Assembly: GCF_008727815.1 (NCBI RefSeq)
Contig: NZ_CP044230.1
Location: 1,162,001 to 1,226,000 of the forward strand
Length of the DNA stretch: 64,000 bases
Origin: Streptococcus sp. LPB0220
GTDB taxonomy: Bacteria > Bacillota > Bacilli > Lactobacillales > Streptococcaceae
Direction: 5' to 3'
The position numbers and the translations under genes were made by a program. A model generated the notes under the pieces. That model was given only the letters and a program-made list of their open reading frames with translations, was not told the DNA's origin and searched no databases. Positions 36,430-44,942 of the stretch are shown here, piece after piece (position 1 is the stretch's first letter; each line of letters begins with the position of its first letter).

Positions 36430-36475
36430 ACTAAATAAGACTCTCGAAAATCCTTCGAAAGTCTTGTCTTTTATT
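36430..36475 (-). terminator. Probable terminator of the ABC-2 cassette
   Basis: AAGACT-C-TCGAA, loop AATCC, TTCGA-A-AGTCTT (36437-36465). On the minus strand it lies 65 bases beyond the second permease stop and is followed by TTATTTAGTT; on the plus strand GTCTTTT follows, so direction is uncertain. Confidence 0.6.
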
Positions 36476-36530
36476 CTAAAACAATACAATACGTCATAAA
36501 CATCAGTATCAATTTTTCCGTACCGCTTTA

Positions 36531-37220
36531 CTACTTAACTTCTTGATTCCTTACCAAGAGGTAGAGAGTTGCTCCAAGTGAACATACCAGTCCAATAATG
36601 TAAGTACAGAGTTGCAAATAAGAAGCTCTCCCTAATATTGTATCCGCAACAATATTATAAAATAGGTAACTAGTCAATGGTTCCACTACTCTTTCTATGA
36701 ATGGTTGTACTAAAATAGGAAATAGCAATAAAATAGCTAAACTCCCCATTGGACTTTTGAAAAAATAACTTAAAAAGTAAGAAATCAAAAAGTATTGGAT
36801 GGAGCCAATCAAATAGAAGCTGAAAATATCTAAACTGACACCATTTTCGCTACTAAAAAAATGAAACCATATAAGCAGTACATTGAAATACAAGGTTGAT
36901 TGTAGTACTACATCACATAACTCTACAAACAGAATCCTAATTGAACTCAAGATCCTTTTTCCGCTTACCAAGTAAACTAGTTTTGTTTCGTGTGATTGTA
37001 ACTCAACAAATGCATTAACACATCCAATTCCAACAGAGAGCATTGATGCAAAAACAAGAGCTTGCTTTAAAGATAATTCTACAATTGTACCATTAATTGC
37101 AACTGGTAACACACCTAATAGACATATGAAAACTATTAAAAGTGACTGTATGGCTATCTGGTACTTTACAGGTTTTAAACTATATTTTTTGACGATAAGA
37201 CTTCTAAATAGACTTGCCAT
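36531..37220 (-). CDS. ABC-2 type permease subunit 2 (immunity/resistance transporter-like)
   Basis: The 229-aa protein has about six hydrophobic helices (for example IAIQSLLIVFICLLG and FLISYFLSYFF). It overlaps the upstream permease gene by 17 bases, with GGGGAGGAAGA before its ATG. ATPase plus two dissimilar small permeases is the LanFEG or BcrAB-type layout, exporters that protect against lantibiotics or bacitracin-like peptides. Assignment to that class is by layout only. Confidence 0.8.
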   Translation of the reverse strand: MASLFRSLIVKKYSLKPVKYQIAIQSLLIVFICLLGVLPVAINGTIVELSLKQALVFASMLSVGIGCVNAFVELQSHETKLVYLVSGKRILSSIRILFVELCDVVLQSTLYFNVLLIWFHFFSSENGVSLDIFSFYLIGSIQYFLISYFLSYFFKSPMGSLAILLLFPILVQPFIERVVEPLTSYLFYNIVADTILGRASYLQLCTYIIGLVCSLGATLYLLVRNQEVK

Positions 37221-38022
37221 TCTTCCTCCCCATTCGAATCTTTTCTACAACGATTATTAATACCAAGAACAAGATCCCTTCAGCTACTAAAAGAGTACAT
37301 CCATACAATTGACTCGTTTGAGTCCCTTCAATTCGGCCAAAAGCAAATGATTTTGCTCCGATTAAAGGCATTAGATTCTCTAATTTCGAAGAAATTCCTC
37401 TTAAAACACCTGACAAAGTGATGACTAATAATAAAACGTTTGCGATTAATGAAGTAATTGATTTTTTTGTTACGATTACGAAAAGTAAAGCTAATAAAGT
37501 AAGAACGATTGCAAATATCATAACTCTTACCGTGACATCTAAAAACAATGTCAATTCTAAAAAATTCTTTAGAGTTGAATCTAGAAAAACGAATAAAATA
37601 ACAGCGTTTACTATAGAAAATATTAAAGTAGAAAATAACGATAGGACAATCGAACTTGCAATAAACCCAGCAAGACGAACTTTCCAGTTAGGAATCAATA
37701 ACTGGCTAAAATAATCATCACCAAATTGATAATGGGTTGAATAAACAAGTGAAACAAGAATTGGCAAGAAAATAACACTTGCTTGGTAGGGTGAAGATAA
37801 GAGAGCATCCCTGACTGTATACACTGGATTCGATGATAACATAGATGGATCAAGGTTAACCGCCTGTCCATTTCCTTCTACTAAGGCATTTATCACCTGG
37901 ATATTTTGAATTGAAAAAAATATGCTGACTCCCAAAATAAGAAAAAAAGTAACTTTAAAAGTAGGTAAACTACTATATTTATAAAGGTCACTAAAAAAGG
38001 AACGCTTCAACAAATTATTCAC
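37204..38022 (-). CDS. ABC-2 type permease subunit 1 (immunity/resistance transporter-like)
   Basis: The 272-aa membrane protein has about six helices (first FKVTFFLILGVSIFF). Start: GTG at 38022 (MNNLLKRSFFSDLYKY) overlapping the ATPase stop by 8 bases, with AAGAAGG ahead; a longer reading from 38070 would overlap the ATPase by 56 bases and is less likely; a TTG at 38013-38010 is another option. Partner of 36531-37220. Confidence 0.78.
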   Translation of the reverse strand: MNNLLKRSFFSDLYKYSSLPTFKVTFFLILGVSIFFSIQNIQVINALVEGNGQAVNLDPSMLSSNPVYTVRDALLSSPYQASVIFLPILVSLVYSTHYQFGDDYFSQLLIPNWKVRLAGFIASSIVLSLFSTLIFSIVNAVILFVFLDSTLKNFLELTLFLDVTVRVMIFAIVLTLLALLFVIVTKKSITSLIANVLLLVITLSGVLRGISSKLENLMPLIGAKSFAFGRIEGTQTSQLYGCTLLVAEGILFLVLIIVVEKIRMGRKNGKSI

Positions 38023-38725
38023 CTTCTTTCCCTTCGAGTGCTTTAAAATATGCTTCCTCAAAAGAGCCAAACTGTTTCAAAATATCTTTTGTAGGAGCAT
38101 CAATAACAATTTTGCCATTAGAAATACCAACCAAATGATCTACAGTTAATTCTAACTCACTCATATAATGACTTGTCATTAATACAGTTTTACCTTCATT
38201 GACAAAAGATTGTAAAAAATTACGTACCCAGCGAATTCCTTCTGGATCTAGTCCATTGATTGGTTCATCTAAAATTAAGATGTCAGGATTTGCTAATAAG
38301 GCTGTCGCTAACCCAAGACGTTGCTTCATTCCTAATGAATAGTCTTTTACTTTTTTATTTTTAGCTTCACTTAACCCCACCAACTCTAAACATTCCTTAC
38401 ACCTATTTCTATCAACCCCACAAGCCAAGCCAATCCACCGAAGATGCTGAAATCCTGTTCTGGTTGGGTAAGGTTGGCAACTGTCAAGGAACGATCCAAC
38501 AATACCAAAAGGATTATCTCCCAATTGAGAGTATTTTTTTCCATCGATCAACGCCATTCCCATTTGACTATTTTCTAAACCAAGTAAAATTCTGATTAAA
38601 GTTGATTTTCCAGATCCATTCGGTCCAATCAATCCAGTAATCTCACCTTTCTTAGCTTTGAAAGACACGTTTTGAAGGACAATTTTATTATTATATTCCT
38701 TATGTAGCTTTTGAATTGTTATCAT
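38015..38725 (-). CDS. ABC transporter ATP-binding protein (BcrA/LanF-like)
   Basis: The 236-aa ATPase has Walker A GPNGSGKST (residues 33-41), Q-loop region, signature YSLGMKQRL and Walker B DILILDEPINGLDP, with the DEPxxGLDP form seen in BcrA/LanF transporters. First gene of a minus-strand unit, divergent from the response regulator gene, which probably controls it. Confidence 0.87.
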   Translation of the reverse strand: MITIQKLHKEYNNKIVLQNVSFKAKKGEITGLIGPNGSGKSTLIRILLGLENSQMGMALIDGKKYSQLGDNPFGIVGSFLDSCQPYPTRTGFQHLRWIGLACGVDRNRCKECLELVGLSEAKNKKVKDYSLGMKQRLGLATALLANPDILILDEPINGLDPEGIRWVRNFLQSFVNEGKTVLMTSHYMSELELTVDHLVGISNGKIVIDAPTKDILKQFGSFEEAYFKALEGKEGE

Positions 38726-38778
38726 TCATTCTTTTTCCCTTCTGACTTTTAGTGAAATTCCACCTTCACTTGGAGCAA

Positions 38779-38787
38779 GTATAACAG
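38779..38787 (-). promoter_or_regulatory. Extended -10 promoter of the ABC-2 cassette
   Basis: On the minus strand TGTTATACT (TGn plus TATACT at 38779-38784), 53 bases before the ATPase gene. No strong -35 is present, as expected for an activator-dependent promoter. Confidence 0.5.
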
Positions 38788-38851
38788 GAGAAAATCAGGA
38801 AATTATCAGAATAATTATTTTCTTCATTTCTAACAAATTGCATTCTATATT

Positions 38852-38860
38852 TGCTATAAT
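38852..38860 (+). promoter_or_regulatory. Extended -10 promoter of the two-component system
   Basis: TGCTATAAT with consensus TATAAT at 38855-38860, 24 bases before the response-regulator ATG and the GGAGG ribosome binding site. Confidence 0.65.
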
Positions 38861-38883
38861 ATGCTCATATAATTGGAGGAACT

Positions 38884-39555
38884 ATGAAGTATAAAATTTT
38901 AGCCATTGACGATGATGAAAAAATCTTACGATTAATAGCGAATACATTAAAAGCGAACAACTTTCACGTGGAAACTCGTAAAAATATAGAGGAGATTAAT
39001 ATCTGTGACTTTACTGGATTCGATCTAATTTTACTTGACGTCATGATGCCTATTTCTGGTTTAGAAATCTGTCGTTCCATTCGTTCACAAATTACTACTC
39101 CAATTCTATTTCTAACAGCTAAAGATTTTGAAGAAGATTTACTAAAAGGAATACAAGCCGGAGCCGATGATTACATCACAAAACCATTCAGCATAAAGGA
39201 ATTGATTGCAAGAATTCAAATGCATCTTCGGAGGGAAGAAAGATCTCACAACGCCTCTAAAGAAGAGATGGATTCAAATATAACTTTTTATCGAGATAGT
39301 CAAGAAGTTTATTATCAATCAAAGAGAATTTCATTAACCAAGCGAGAGTTTGATTTACTTTATCTTTTAGCAAAAAATGAAAACCGAATATTTAGCATAG
39401 AAGAACTTTACAATTATCTTTATCCTGTAGACTCTGATGCACAACTACGATCCATTACTGAATACATCTATCAAATCAGACAAAAATTTAAGATTCATCA
39501 AATTGATCCCATCAAAACAGTATGGGGAGGAGGATACAAATGGAAAAAGAATTGA
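38884..39555 (+). CDS. OmpR-family response regulator
   Basis: A 223-aa regulator: receiver domain with DDD near residues 9-12 and phospho-acceptor Asp in LILLDVMMP (about residue 53), switch TAK and conserved Lys in YITKPF, then a winged-helix DNA-binding domain (TKREFDLLYLLAKNENRIFSIEELY, VWGGGYKWK). It resembles NisR/NsrR/BraR-type regulators that control peptide-resistance transporters. It is divergent from the ABC cassette and overlaps the kinase gene. Confidence 0.9.
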   Translation: MKYKILAIDDDEKILRLIANTLKANNFHVETRKNIEEINICDFTGFDLILLDVMMPISGLEICRSIRSQITTPILFLTAKDFEEDLLKGIQAGADDYITKPFSIKELIARIQMHLRREERSHNASKEEMDSNITFYRDSQEVYYQSKRISLTKREFDLLYLLAKNENRIFSIEELYNYLYPVDSDAQLRSITEYIYQIRQKFKIHQIDPIKTVWGGGYKWKKN

Positions 39556-40616
39556 CAATCAAGCAACTCATTAAGCGTACCTACCTTAAAATCATTTGGC
39601 AATTTCTTCTATGTCTGATACTTTTTTACATAGTTCCAGCTCTTCTATCTTCTGTATCTGGAATCAATGAGAAAAATGCTAATCGCTTTGCTTTATTTTT
39701 TAGCGTCAGTTCTTGGATTTATCTTTGCATCATTTTAATTTTTATCATTGTAATAAATATTAGACAATTATTAACCAAGATTCAAAAAGAAATGAACATG
39801 GTTTATCATAGTGGACTATATTTCACCAAAAATGAACATCACCATTTGCAGATTAAAGAATTCATTGAAACAAACGATCTGATTGAAAAAATGCAATCTG
39901 ATATAAAAAATAGAATTCAAAATGAAAAAGATCAAAAAAAAGAACTCATGTTTCAAGTATCTAGCGCTGCACATGATCTTCGTAGCCCTCTAACTGTTAT
40001 CAGAGGAAATGCTGAATTCTTACAATCCACTGAGCAAACACCTCAAACAATGGAATGTCTAAAAGATCTTGAGCAAGCAAGCATTCAGTTAAACGATTAT
40101 TTTAACCACTTTATCCAATATTCCAAAACCTTTTACGACCATGATATTCAACTTGAAAATATATCGATTCAACAATTAACTCATCAATTGAAGGAACATA
40201 TTACTCCGTTACTCCCTAGAAGTACACAATTTGTTTTTTCAAATACAGTAACTCCATCAACACAAATTGCCATTCATTCCAATCTATTTTTTCGAGCAAT
40301 CACCAATATTATTAATAATGCAATACAACATCAAAAAGAAAATGATGCAAAGATCCAGCTAACAATGTCACAAGAAAATAATCGATTAGTTCTAACCATA
40401 TGGAATAATCAATCTACTTTTTCAAAAAATGTATTACACCATGCTGGAAATCTTTTCTATAAAGAGGACCAAGCAAGAACACCCTCTCAAGAAAGTCACT
40501 TTGGACTTGGTTTATCTTTCGTGAAACGCGTCATGAAACTTCATAATGGAACTATGCATTTAGAAAATATTCATAATGGTGCACAAGTCAAGCTAATCAT
40601 TCCCATTATTATATAG
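39540..40616 (+). CDS. Sensor histidine kinase
   Basis: A 358-aa membrane kinase with two helices (about residues 15-35 and 50-72) around a short extracellular loop. H-box SSAAHDLRSPLTVIRG, N-box TNIINNAIQHQ and G-box FGLGLSF are intact. The short loop is typical of kinases that sense via a partner transporter or in the membrane. The start at 39540 follows GGAGGAGG and overlaps the regulator gene by 16 bases; a six-residue extension is unsupported. Confidence 0.9.
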   Translation: MEKELTIKQLIKRTYLKIIWQFLLCLILFYIVPALLSSVSGINEKNANRFALFFSVSSWIYLCIILIFIIVINIRQLLTKIQKEMNMVYHSGLYFTKNEHHHLQIKEFIETNDLIEKMQSDIKNRIQNEKDQKKELMFQVSSAAHDLRSPLTVIRGNAEFLQSTEQTPQTMECLKDLEQASIQLNDYFNHFIQYSKTFYDHDIQLENISIQQLTHQLKEHITPLLPRSTQFVFSNTVTPSTQIAIHSNLFFRAITNIINNAIQHQKENDAKIQLTMSQENNRLVLTIWNNQSTFSKNVLHHAGNLFYKEDQARTPSQESHFGLGLSFVKRVMKLHNGTMHLENIHNGAQVKLIIPIII

Positions 40617-40656
40617 AAAAAGCCGAACTCATCAATATGTGTTCGACTCAGAAGGC

Positions 40657-40689
40657 AGACAAACGTCATTTTTGGTGTTTGTCTTTTTC
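40657..40689 (+). terminator. Terminator after the histidine kinase
   Basis: GACAAAC, 12-base loop, GTTTGTC, TTTTT. Confidence 0.75.
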
Positions 40690-40718
40690 ATATATGACTT
40701 TCAGACATTACACAGAGG

Positions 40719-41657
40719 TTAGTCATCAAACTTTTCTTTCCTCTCCCCTAAGCGATAGACAATCACTAGGGATACAAGAAGAACCAGAGTGGTGATGATT
40801 GATCCTTCTGCTCCAAATGCCCCTCCGGTCAACCAGTCAGGTCCATCTCCCATGGTAAAACTAAAGATAGACGCATCTGCGCCTGTGCCACTGACTTGAA
40901 AACCAAGGAGATTTCCTTGTACATAGTTCCAAGTTCCGTGTTGGGCGACCACTAGCCAGATACTATCCGTATAGATAAAAAGCAGACCAGCCAGCACTCC
41001 ATCGAGGATGATATTCAGAACGGATAAGAAGGTCACTCCTGCATTTCCCATATGCAGAATGCCAAAGAGACTACTAGAAATCGCGATCGCTAAAGGCAGA
41101 TTAGTTCTTGCAGCAATCCGAGTCAGAAGCCAACCTCGCGTCGCTACTTCTTCCGTCCCCCCTTGGAGGAGCCAAAATGGAAATAATCCTAGGATAAAAA
41201 GCAAGGGCTCTAAACTGAGCTCATTTAACACAAAAGACCCGATGCCACTGACTTGGTAGACAAGGGCAATCACACCCATTTGAAGAAGGGAAAGCAAGAT
41301 CCCCAAACCTAGATACTTGAGCCAGTTCTTTTTTACAAAACCTAAAGTTGATAAGGAATTCTTCTCTATTACTTTCACCCAAAAAATAAAGAGGATGAGA
41401 ATAAATACAAAACTGAAGAGCTCATAATAGAGAATATAATGGAAGAAAAACTCTTGAATACTTGCAACCCTATTTCCTGGTGAGAAGAACTCGGCTAGAT
41501 AACCTATTGCAATGGAAAATGGTACCACCAATTCACTACTGAGCCATAGCCCCCCTTCTATAAAGAAGGAAGCTAAAAACACGTAGAATAGTGTAGAAAC
41601 GAAAACTGACACAGAAGTTTTCGTTTTAATACCTTGAATGATCAACCCTTTCTTCAT
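40719..41657 (-). CDS. CPBP family intramembrane metalloprotease
   Basis: The 312-aa multi-pass protein carries the family motif GGTEEVATRGWLL (EExxxR) and a downstream FGILHMGN His motif, all in hydrophobic surroundings. In streptococci CPBP proteins are often bacteriocin-immunity or membrane-protease-like genes. GGAGGT precedes the start. It lies between the two-component cassette and the glutamine transporter, transcribed away from the latter. Confidence 0.88.
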   Translation of the reverse strand: MKKGLIIQGIKTKTSVSVFVSTLFYVFLASFFIEGGLWLSSELVVPFSIAIGYLAEFFSPGNRVASIQEFFFHYILYYELFSFVFILILFIFWVKVIEKNSLSTLGFVKKNWLKYLGLGILLSLLQMGVIALVYQVSGIGSFVLNELSLEPLLFILGLFPFWLLQGGTEEVATRGWLLTRIAARTNLPLAIAISSSLFGILHMGNAGVTFLSVLNIILDGVLAGLLFIYTDSIWLVVAQHGTWNYVQGNLLGFQVSGTGADASIFSFTMGDGPDWLTGGAFGAEGSIITTLVLLVSLVIVYRLGERKEKFDD

Positions 41658-41759
41658 CTAGTAACCTCCATTTATCTGATAGGTCCATTGTAGCAAAGAA
41701 AATCCAGACCTGCAACACCACTTCATGTCAGAAAACCTAACATCAAAAGCTGGTTTTTC

Positions 41760-41788
41760 TTGCTAAACTGATACTTTTCTGATATAAT
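41760..41788 (+). promoter_or_regulatory. Promoter of the glutamine ABC transporter operon
   Basis: TTGCTA (41760-41765), 17-bp spacer, TATAAT (41783-41788), followed by a leader of roughly 125 bases before the start. Confidence 0.75.
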
Positions 41789-41813
41789 AGCTTTTATAGA
41801 AAAACATAAGATC

Positions 41814-41850
41814 ATTCATACTCTATTTGGTATGAATGTTTTGTTTTTTC
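41814..41850 (+). terminator. Terminator-like hairpin in the glnP leader (candidate attenuator)
   Basis: CATTCATAC, loop TCTATTTG, GTATGAATG (perfect 9-bp stem) followed by TTTTGTTTTTT. It lies between the promoter and the coding start at 41920, so transcription of the transporter would have to read through it. Confidence 0.7.
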
Positions 41851-41919
41851 AGGCCATCCTTTGGTCAATGCACTCATGGGTCAAATACCCAAAGAGAAAT
41901 GAAGAAAAAGGAGACAGAA

Positions 41920-44103
41920 ATGAAGAAAAAATTACTAGCCTATTTGCTTTTCTTATTTCCACTGGTAGCATTCGCTGGTCATGCTCATGCTGAGACGATC
42001 AAGGTCGTTTTCGACACAGCTTATGCACCATTTGAATTTAAAGATTCAGATCAAACCTATAAAGGAATTGACGTAGAAATCTTGGACAAGGTCGCTGAAA
42101 TCAATGGCTGGGATTTAGAGAAATCCTTCCCTGGATTTGATGCTGCAGTCAATGCTGTCCAAGCTGGTCAAGCAGATGCCATTATGGCCGGAATGACCAA
42201 AACAACTGAACGTGAAAAAGTCTTCACCATGTCTGATACTTACTACGATACAAAAGTTGTCATTGCGACAAAGAAAGCTGACAAAATCACGAAGTACAGC
42301 CAATTAAAAGGAAAGACAGTCGGTGTCAAAAACGGTACTGCAGCCCAACGCTTCCTCGATAAAAACAAGGACAAGTATAGCTACAAGATCAAGACTTTTG
42401 ATACGGGTGATCTCATGTACAACAGTTTAACAGCTGGTGCAGTGGATGCAGTCATGGATGATCAACCTGTTATTCAATATGCCATCCAAAAGGGTCAGGA
42501 CCTAGCTATCAATATGGACGGGGAAGCAGTCGGTGGCTTTGCCTTTGGTGTTAAAAAAGGTGGAAATCATGAAAAGTTGATCACTGAATTTAACAAGGCC
42601 CTCGCTCAAATGAAAGCTGATGGAACACTTGATGAGATCATCAAGAAATGGACCGGTGAAAGCCAATCAACTGCTAACAGTGCTGTTCCAACAACAACAA
42701 CTCCTGCTGGACAAAAAGCAACGCCTAAAAAGTCAAAATATGTAATTTCAAGTGACTCATCTTTTGCACCATTTGTCTTCCAGAATGGGAAAAATAAGTA
42801 TACAGGGATCGATATGGACTTGATCAAGGCCATTGCCAAAGACCAAGGATTTACCATTGAAATTGATAACCCTGGATTTGACGCTGCGGTAAGTGATGTC
42901 CAATCTGGTCATGCACAAGGAATGATCGCAGGGATGACTGTGACCGATGCTCGGAAAGAAACATTTGATTTTTCTGAACCATATTATACTGCTAACTCTA
43001 TTCTTGCAGTCCAAGAAGATAGCAAGATTGATTCTTACGATGACTTAAAAGGTAAGACGGTCGGTGTTAAAAACGGAACTGCATCACAGACCTTCCTTGA
43101 AAAGAATAAAAATAAATATGGTTACAAGATCAAAACTTTCTCTGACGGGGCTTCTATGTATGATAGCTTGAACTCAGGTTCTGTCGCTGCGATTATGGAT
43201 GACGAACCCGTCATCAAATACTCTATTAAACAAGGACGTAAATTCAAAACACCTATCGAAGGAACTCCAAGTGGTCAACTAGCATTTGCCGTTAAAAAAG
43301 GTGAAAATCCTGAATTGATCGAAATGTTCAATAACGGTCTTGCAAACTTGAAGAAAAATGGCCAATACCAAAAGATTCTCGATAAATATCTTAAGTCAGA
43401 TAGCAAATCAAGTACTTCAAGTACAGCCGTAGATGAAACAACAATCTGGGGCTTGCTCCAAAACAACTACAAACAATTGCTAAGTGGTTTGGGTGTAACC
43501 CTTGCCCTTGCACTTCTCTCTTTCGCGATTGCTATGGTGATCGGTGTTATCTTTGGGATGTTTAGTGTTAGCCCTTATAAGTGGCTCCGCTGGACAGCAG
43601 AAATCTTTGTCGATGTTATTCGTGGGATCCCACTCATGATCCTCGCTGCCTTCATCTTCTGGGGAATTCCAAACTTGATTGAATCGGTCACAGGTCATCA
43701 ATCCCCAATCAACGACTTTGTCGCAGGTACCATCGCCCTCTCTCTCAATGCTGCTGCCTATATCGCAGAAATTGTTCGTGGGGGGATCCAAGCTGTACCG
43801 ATTGGACAGATGGAAGCCAGCCGAAGCCTTGGGATCTCTTATGGCAAGACCATGCGCAAGATCATCTTGCCACAAGCAACCAAACTCATGCTTCCAAACT
43901 TTGTTAACCAATTCGTCATTGCCCTGAAAGATACGACGATCGTTTCTGCGATCGGATTGGTCGAACTCTTCCAAACTGGTAAGATCATCATTGCTCGAAA
44001 CTACCAAAGTTTCAAGATGTATGCTATCCTTGCCGTTTTCTACCTCGTGATTATCACCTTGCTAACACGATTTGCAAAAAAATTAGAAAAGAAGGTTAAC
44101 TAA
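41920..44103 (+). CDS. glnP: Glutamine-type amino acid ABC transporter: two substrate-binding domains fused to permease
   Basis: The 727-aa protein: signal peptide (about 1-24, ending AHA), two tandem family-3 solute-binding domains (about 25-235 and 265-475; each with VxFDxxx[18 protein letters not shown], an NPGFDAAV or FPGFDAAV block and GVKNGTA), then a membrane permease domain (about 500-725) with the EAA-type loop [18 protein letters not shown]. This is the GlnP layout of streptococci. The start at 41920 was chosen because AAAGGAGA precedes it; the 28 upstream residues lie in the leader. The gene ends by overlapping glnQ by one base. Confidence 0.93.
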   Translation: MKKKLLAYLLFLFPLVAFAGHAHAETIKVVFDTAYAPFEFKDSDQTYKGIDVEILDKVAEINGWDLEKSFPGFDAAVNAVQAGQADAIMAGMTKTTEREKVFTMSDTYYDTKVVIATKKADKITKYSQLKGKTVGVKNGTAAQRFLDKNKDKYSYKIKTFDTGDLMYNSLTAGAVDAVMDDQPVIQYAIQKGQDLAINMDGEAVGGFAFGVKKGGNHEKLITEFNKALAQMKADGTLDEIIKKWTGESQSTANSAVPTTTTPAGQKATPKKSKYVISSDSSFAPFVFQNGKNKYTGIDMDLIKAIAKDQGFTIEIDNPGFDAAVSDVQSGHAQGMIAGMTVTDARKETFDFSEPYYTANSILAVQEDSKIDSYDDLKGKTVGVKNGTASQTFLEKNKNKYGYKIKTFSDGASMYDSLNSGSVAAIMDDEPVIKYSIKQGRKFKTPIEGTPSGQLAFAVKKGENPELIEMFNNGLANLKKNGQYQKILDKYLKSDSKSSTSSTAVDETTIWGLLQNNYKQLLSGLGVTLALALLSFAIAMVIGVIFGMFSVSPYKWLRWTAEIFVDVIRGIPLMILAAFIFWGIPNLIESVTGHQSPINDFVAGTIALSLNAAAYIAEIVRGGIQAVPIGQMEASRSLGISYGKTMRKIILPQATKLMLPNFVNQFVIALKDTTIVSAIGLVELFQTGKIIIARNYQSFKMYAILAVFYLVIITLLTRFAKKLEKKVN

Positions 44104-44843
44104 TGGCTAAATTAAAAATTGATGTCCATGACCTCCACAAATACTATGGTGAAAATGAGGTCTTAAAAGGAATCTCAACGAAATTCTACGAAGGGGATGT
44201 GGTCTGTATTATCGGACCGTCCGGTTCTGGTAAATCGACCTTCCTACGTAGTCTCAATCTCCTCGAAGAAGTGACAAAAGGTCAAATTACCGTAAATGGA
44301 TATGATCTAACCGATCCAAAAACCAATGTTGATTTAGTCCGTGAAAATATTGGGATGGTTTTCCAACACTTCAACCTCTTCCCTCACATGAGCGTCCTAG
44401 AAAACATTATGTTTGCGCCAGTAGAGCACAAACTGATGACTCGCGAAGAAGCTCAAAAAGTCGGGATGGAATTATTGGAAAAAGTTGGTCTCGCAGATAA
44501 AGCCGATGCCAATCCAAACAGCCTTTCCGGTGGTCAAAAACAACGTGTGGCCATTGCCCGTGGACTCACCATGAATCCAGATATTATGCTCTTTGACGAA
44601 CCGACTTCTGCCCTTGACCCTGAGATGGTTGGAGATGTATTGAACGTTATGAAGGACTTGGCCAAGCAAGGGATGACCATGATTATCGTCACCCACGAGA
44701 TGGGATTTGCCCGCCAAGTAGCCAACCGCGTCATCTTCACCGCAGATGGTGAATTCCTCGAAGACGGCAAACCAGACCAAATCTTCGACAACCCCCAACA
44801 CCCACGTTTGAAAGAATTCTTAGATAAGGTTCTAAATGTTTAA
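44103..44843 (+). CDS. glnQ: Amino acid ABC transporter ATP-binding protein
   Basis: The 246-aa ATPase energises the fused binding-protein/permease upstream. Walker [10 protein letters not shown] (residues 37-45), signature LSGGQKQR, Walker [14 protein letters not shown], and switch His in VTHEM. Confidence 0.95.
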   Translation: MAKLKIDVHDLHKYYGENEVLKGISTKFYEGDVVCIIGPSGSGKSTFLRSLNLLEEVTKGQITVNGYDLTDPKTNVDLVRENIGMVFQHFNLFPHMSVLENIMFAPVEHKLMTREEAQKVGMELLEKVGLADKADANPNSLSGGQKQRVAIARGLTMNPDIMLFDEPTSALDPEMVGDVLNVMKDLAKQGMTMIIVTHEMGFARQVANRVIFTADGEFLEDGKPDQIFDNPQHPRLKEFLDKVLNV

Positions 44844-44872
44844 AAAGATAAACTAACGATTGGTTTTTGAAG

Positions 44873-44901
44873 CATCTAGCAAAATTGCTAGATGTTTTTT
44901 T
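44873..44901 (+). terminator. Terminator of glnPQ
   Basis: CATCTAGC, loop AAAATT, GCTAGATG, TTTTTT. Confidence 0.88.
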
Positions 44902-44905
44902 AGAC

Positions 44906-44939
44906 TAAAAAAGCATTTTCAAACCTGAAAATGCTTTTC
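44906..44939 (-). terminator. Terminator of the 44.9-48.4 kb ABC exporter pair
   Basis: On the minus strand AAAAGCATTTTCAGG, loop, TGAAAATGCTTTT then T-rich. Confidence 0.85.
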
Positions 44940-44942
44940 ATT

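Noticed and set aside
36300-36430. Possible short peptide (12 codons from an ATG near 36329) as a lantibiotic or pheromone precursor
   Set aside because: No ribosome binding site, no hydrophobic leader, no Cys/Ser/Thr-rich core.
43480-44007. 175-codon minus-strand frame within glnP
   Set aside because: Antisense shadow of the permease domain; no ribosome binding site.
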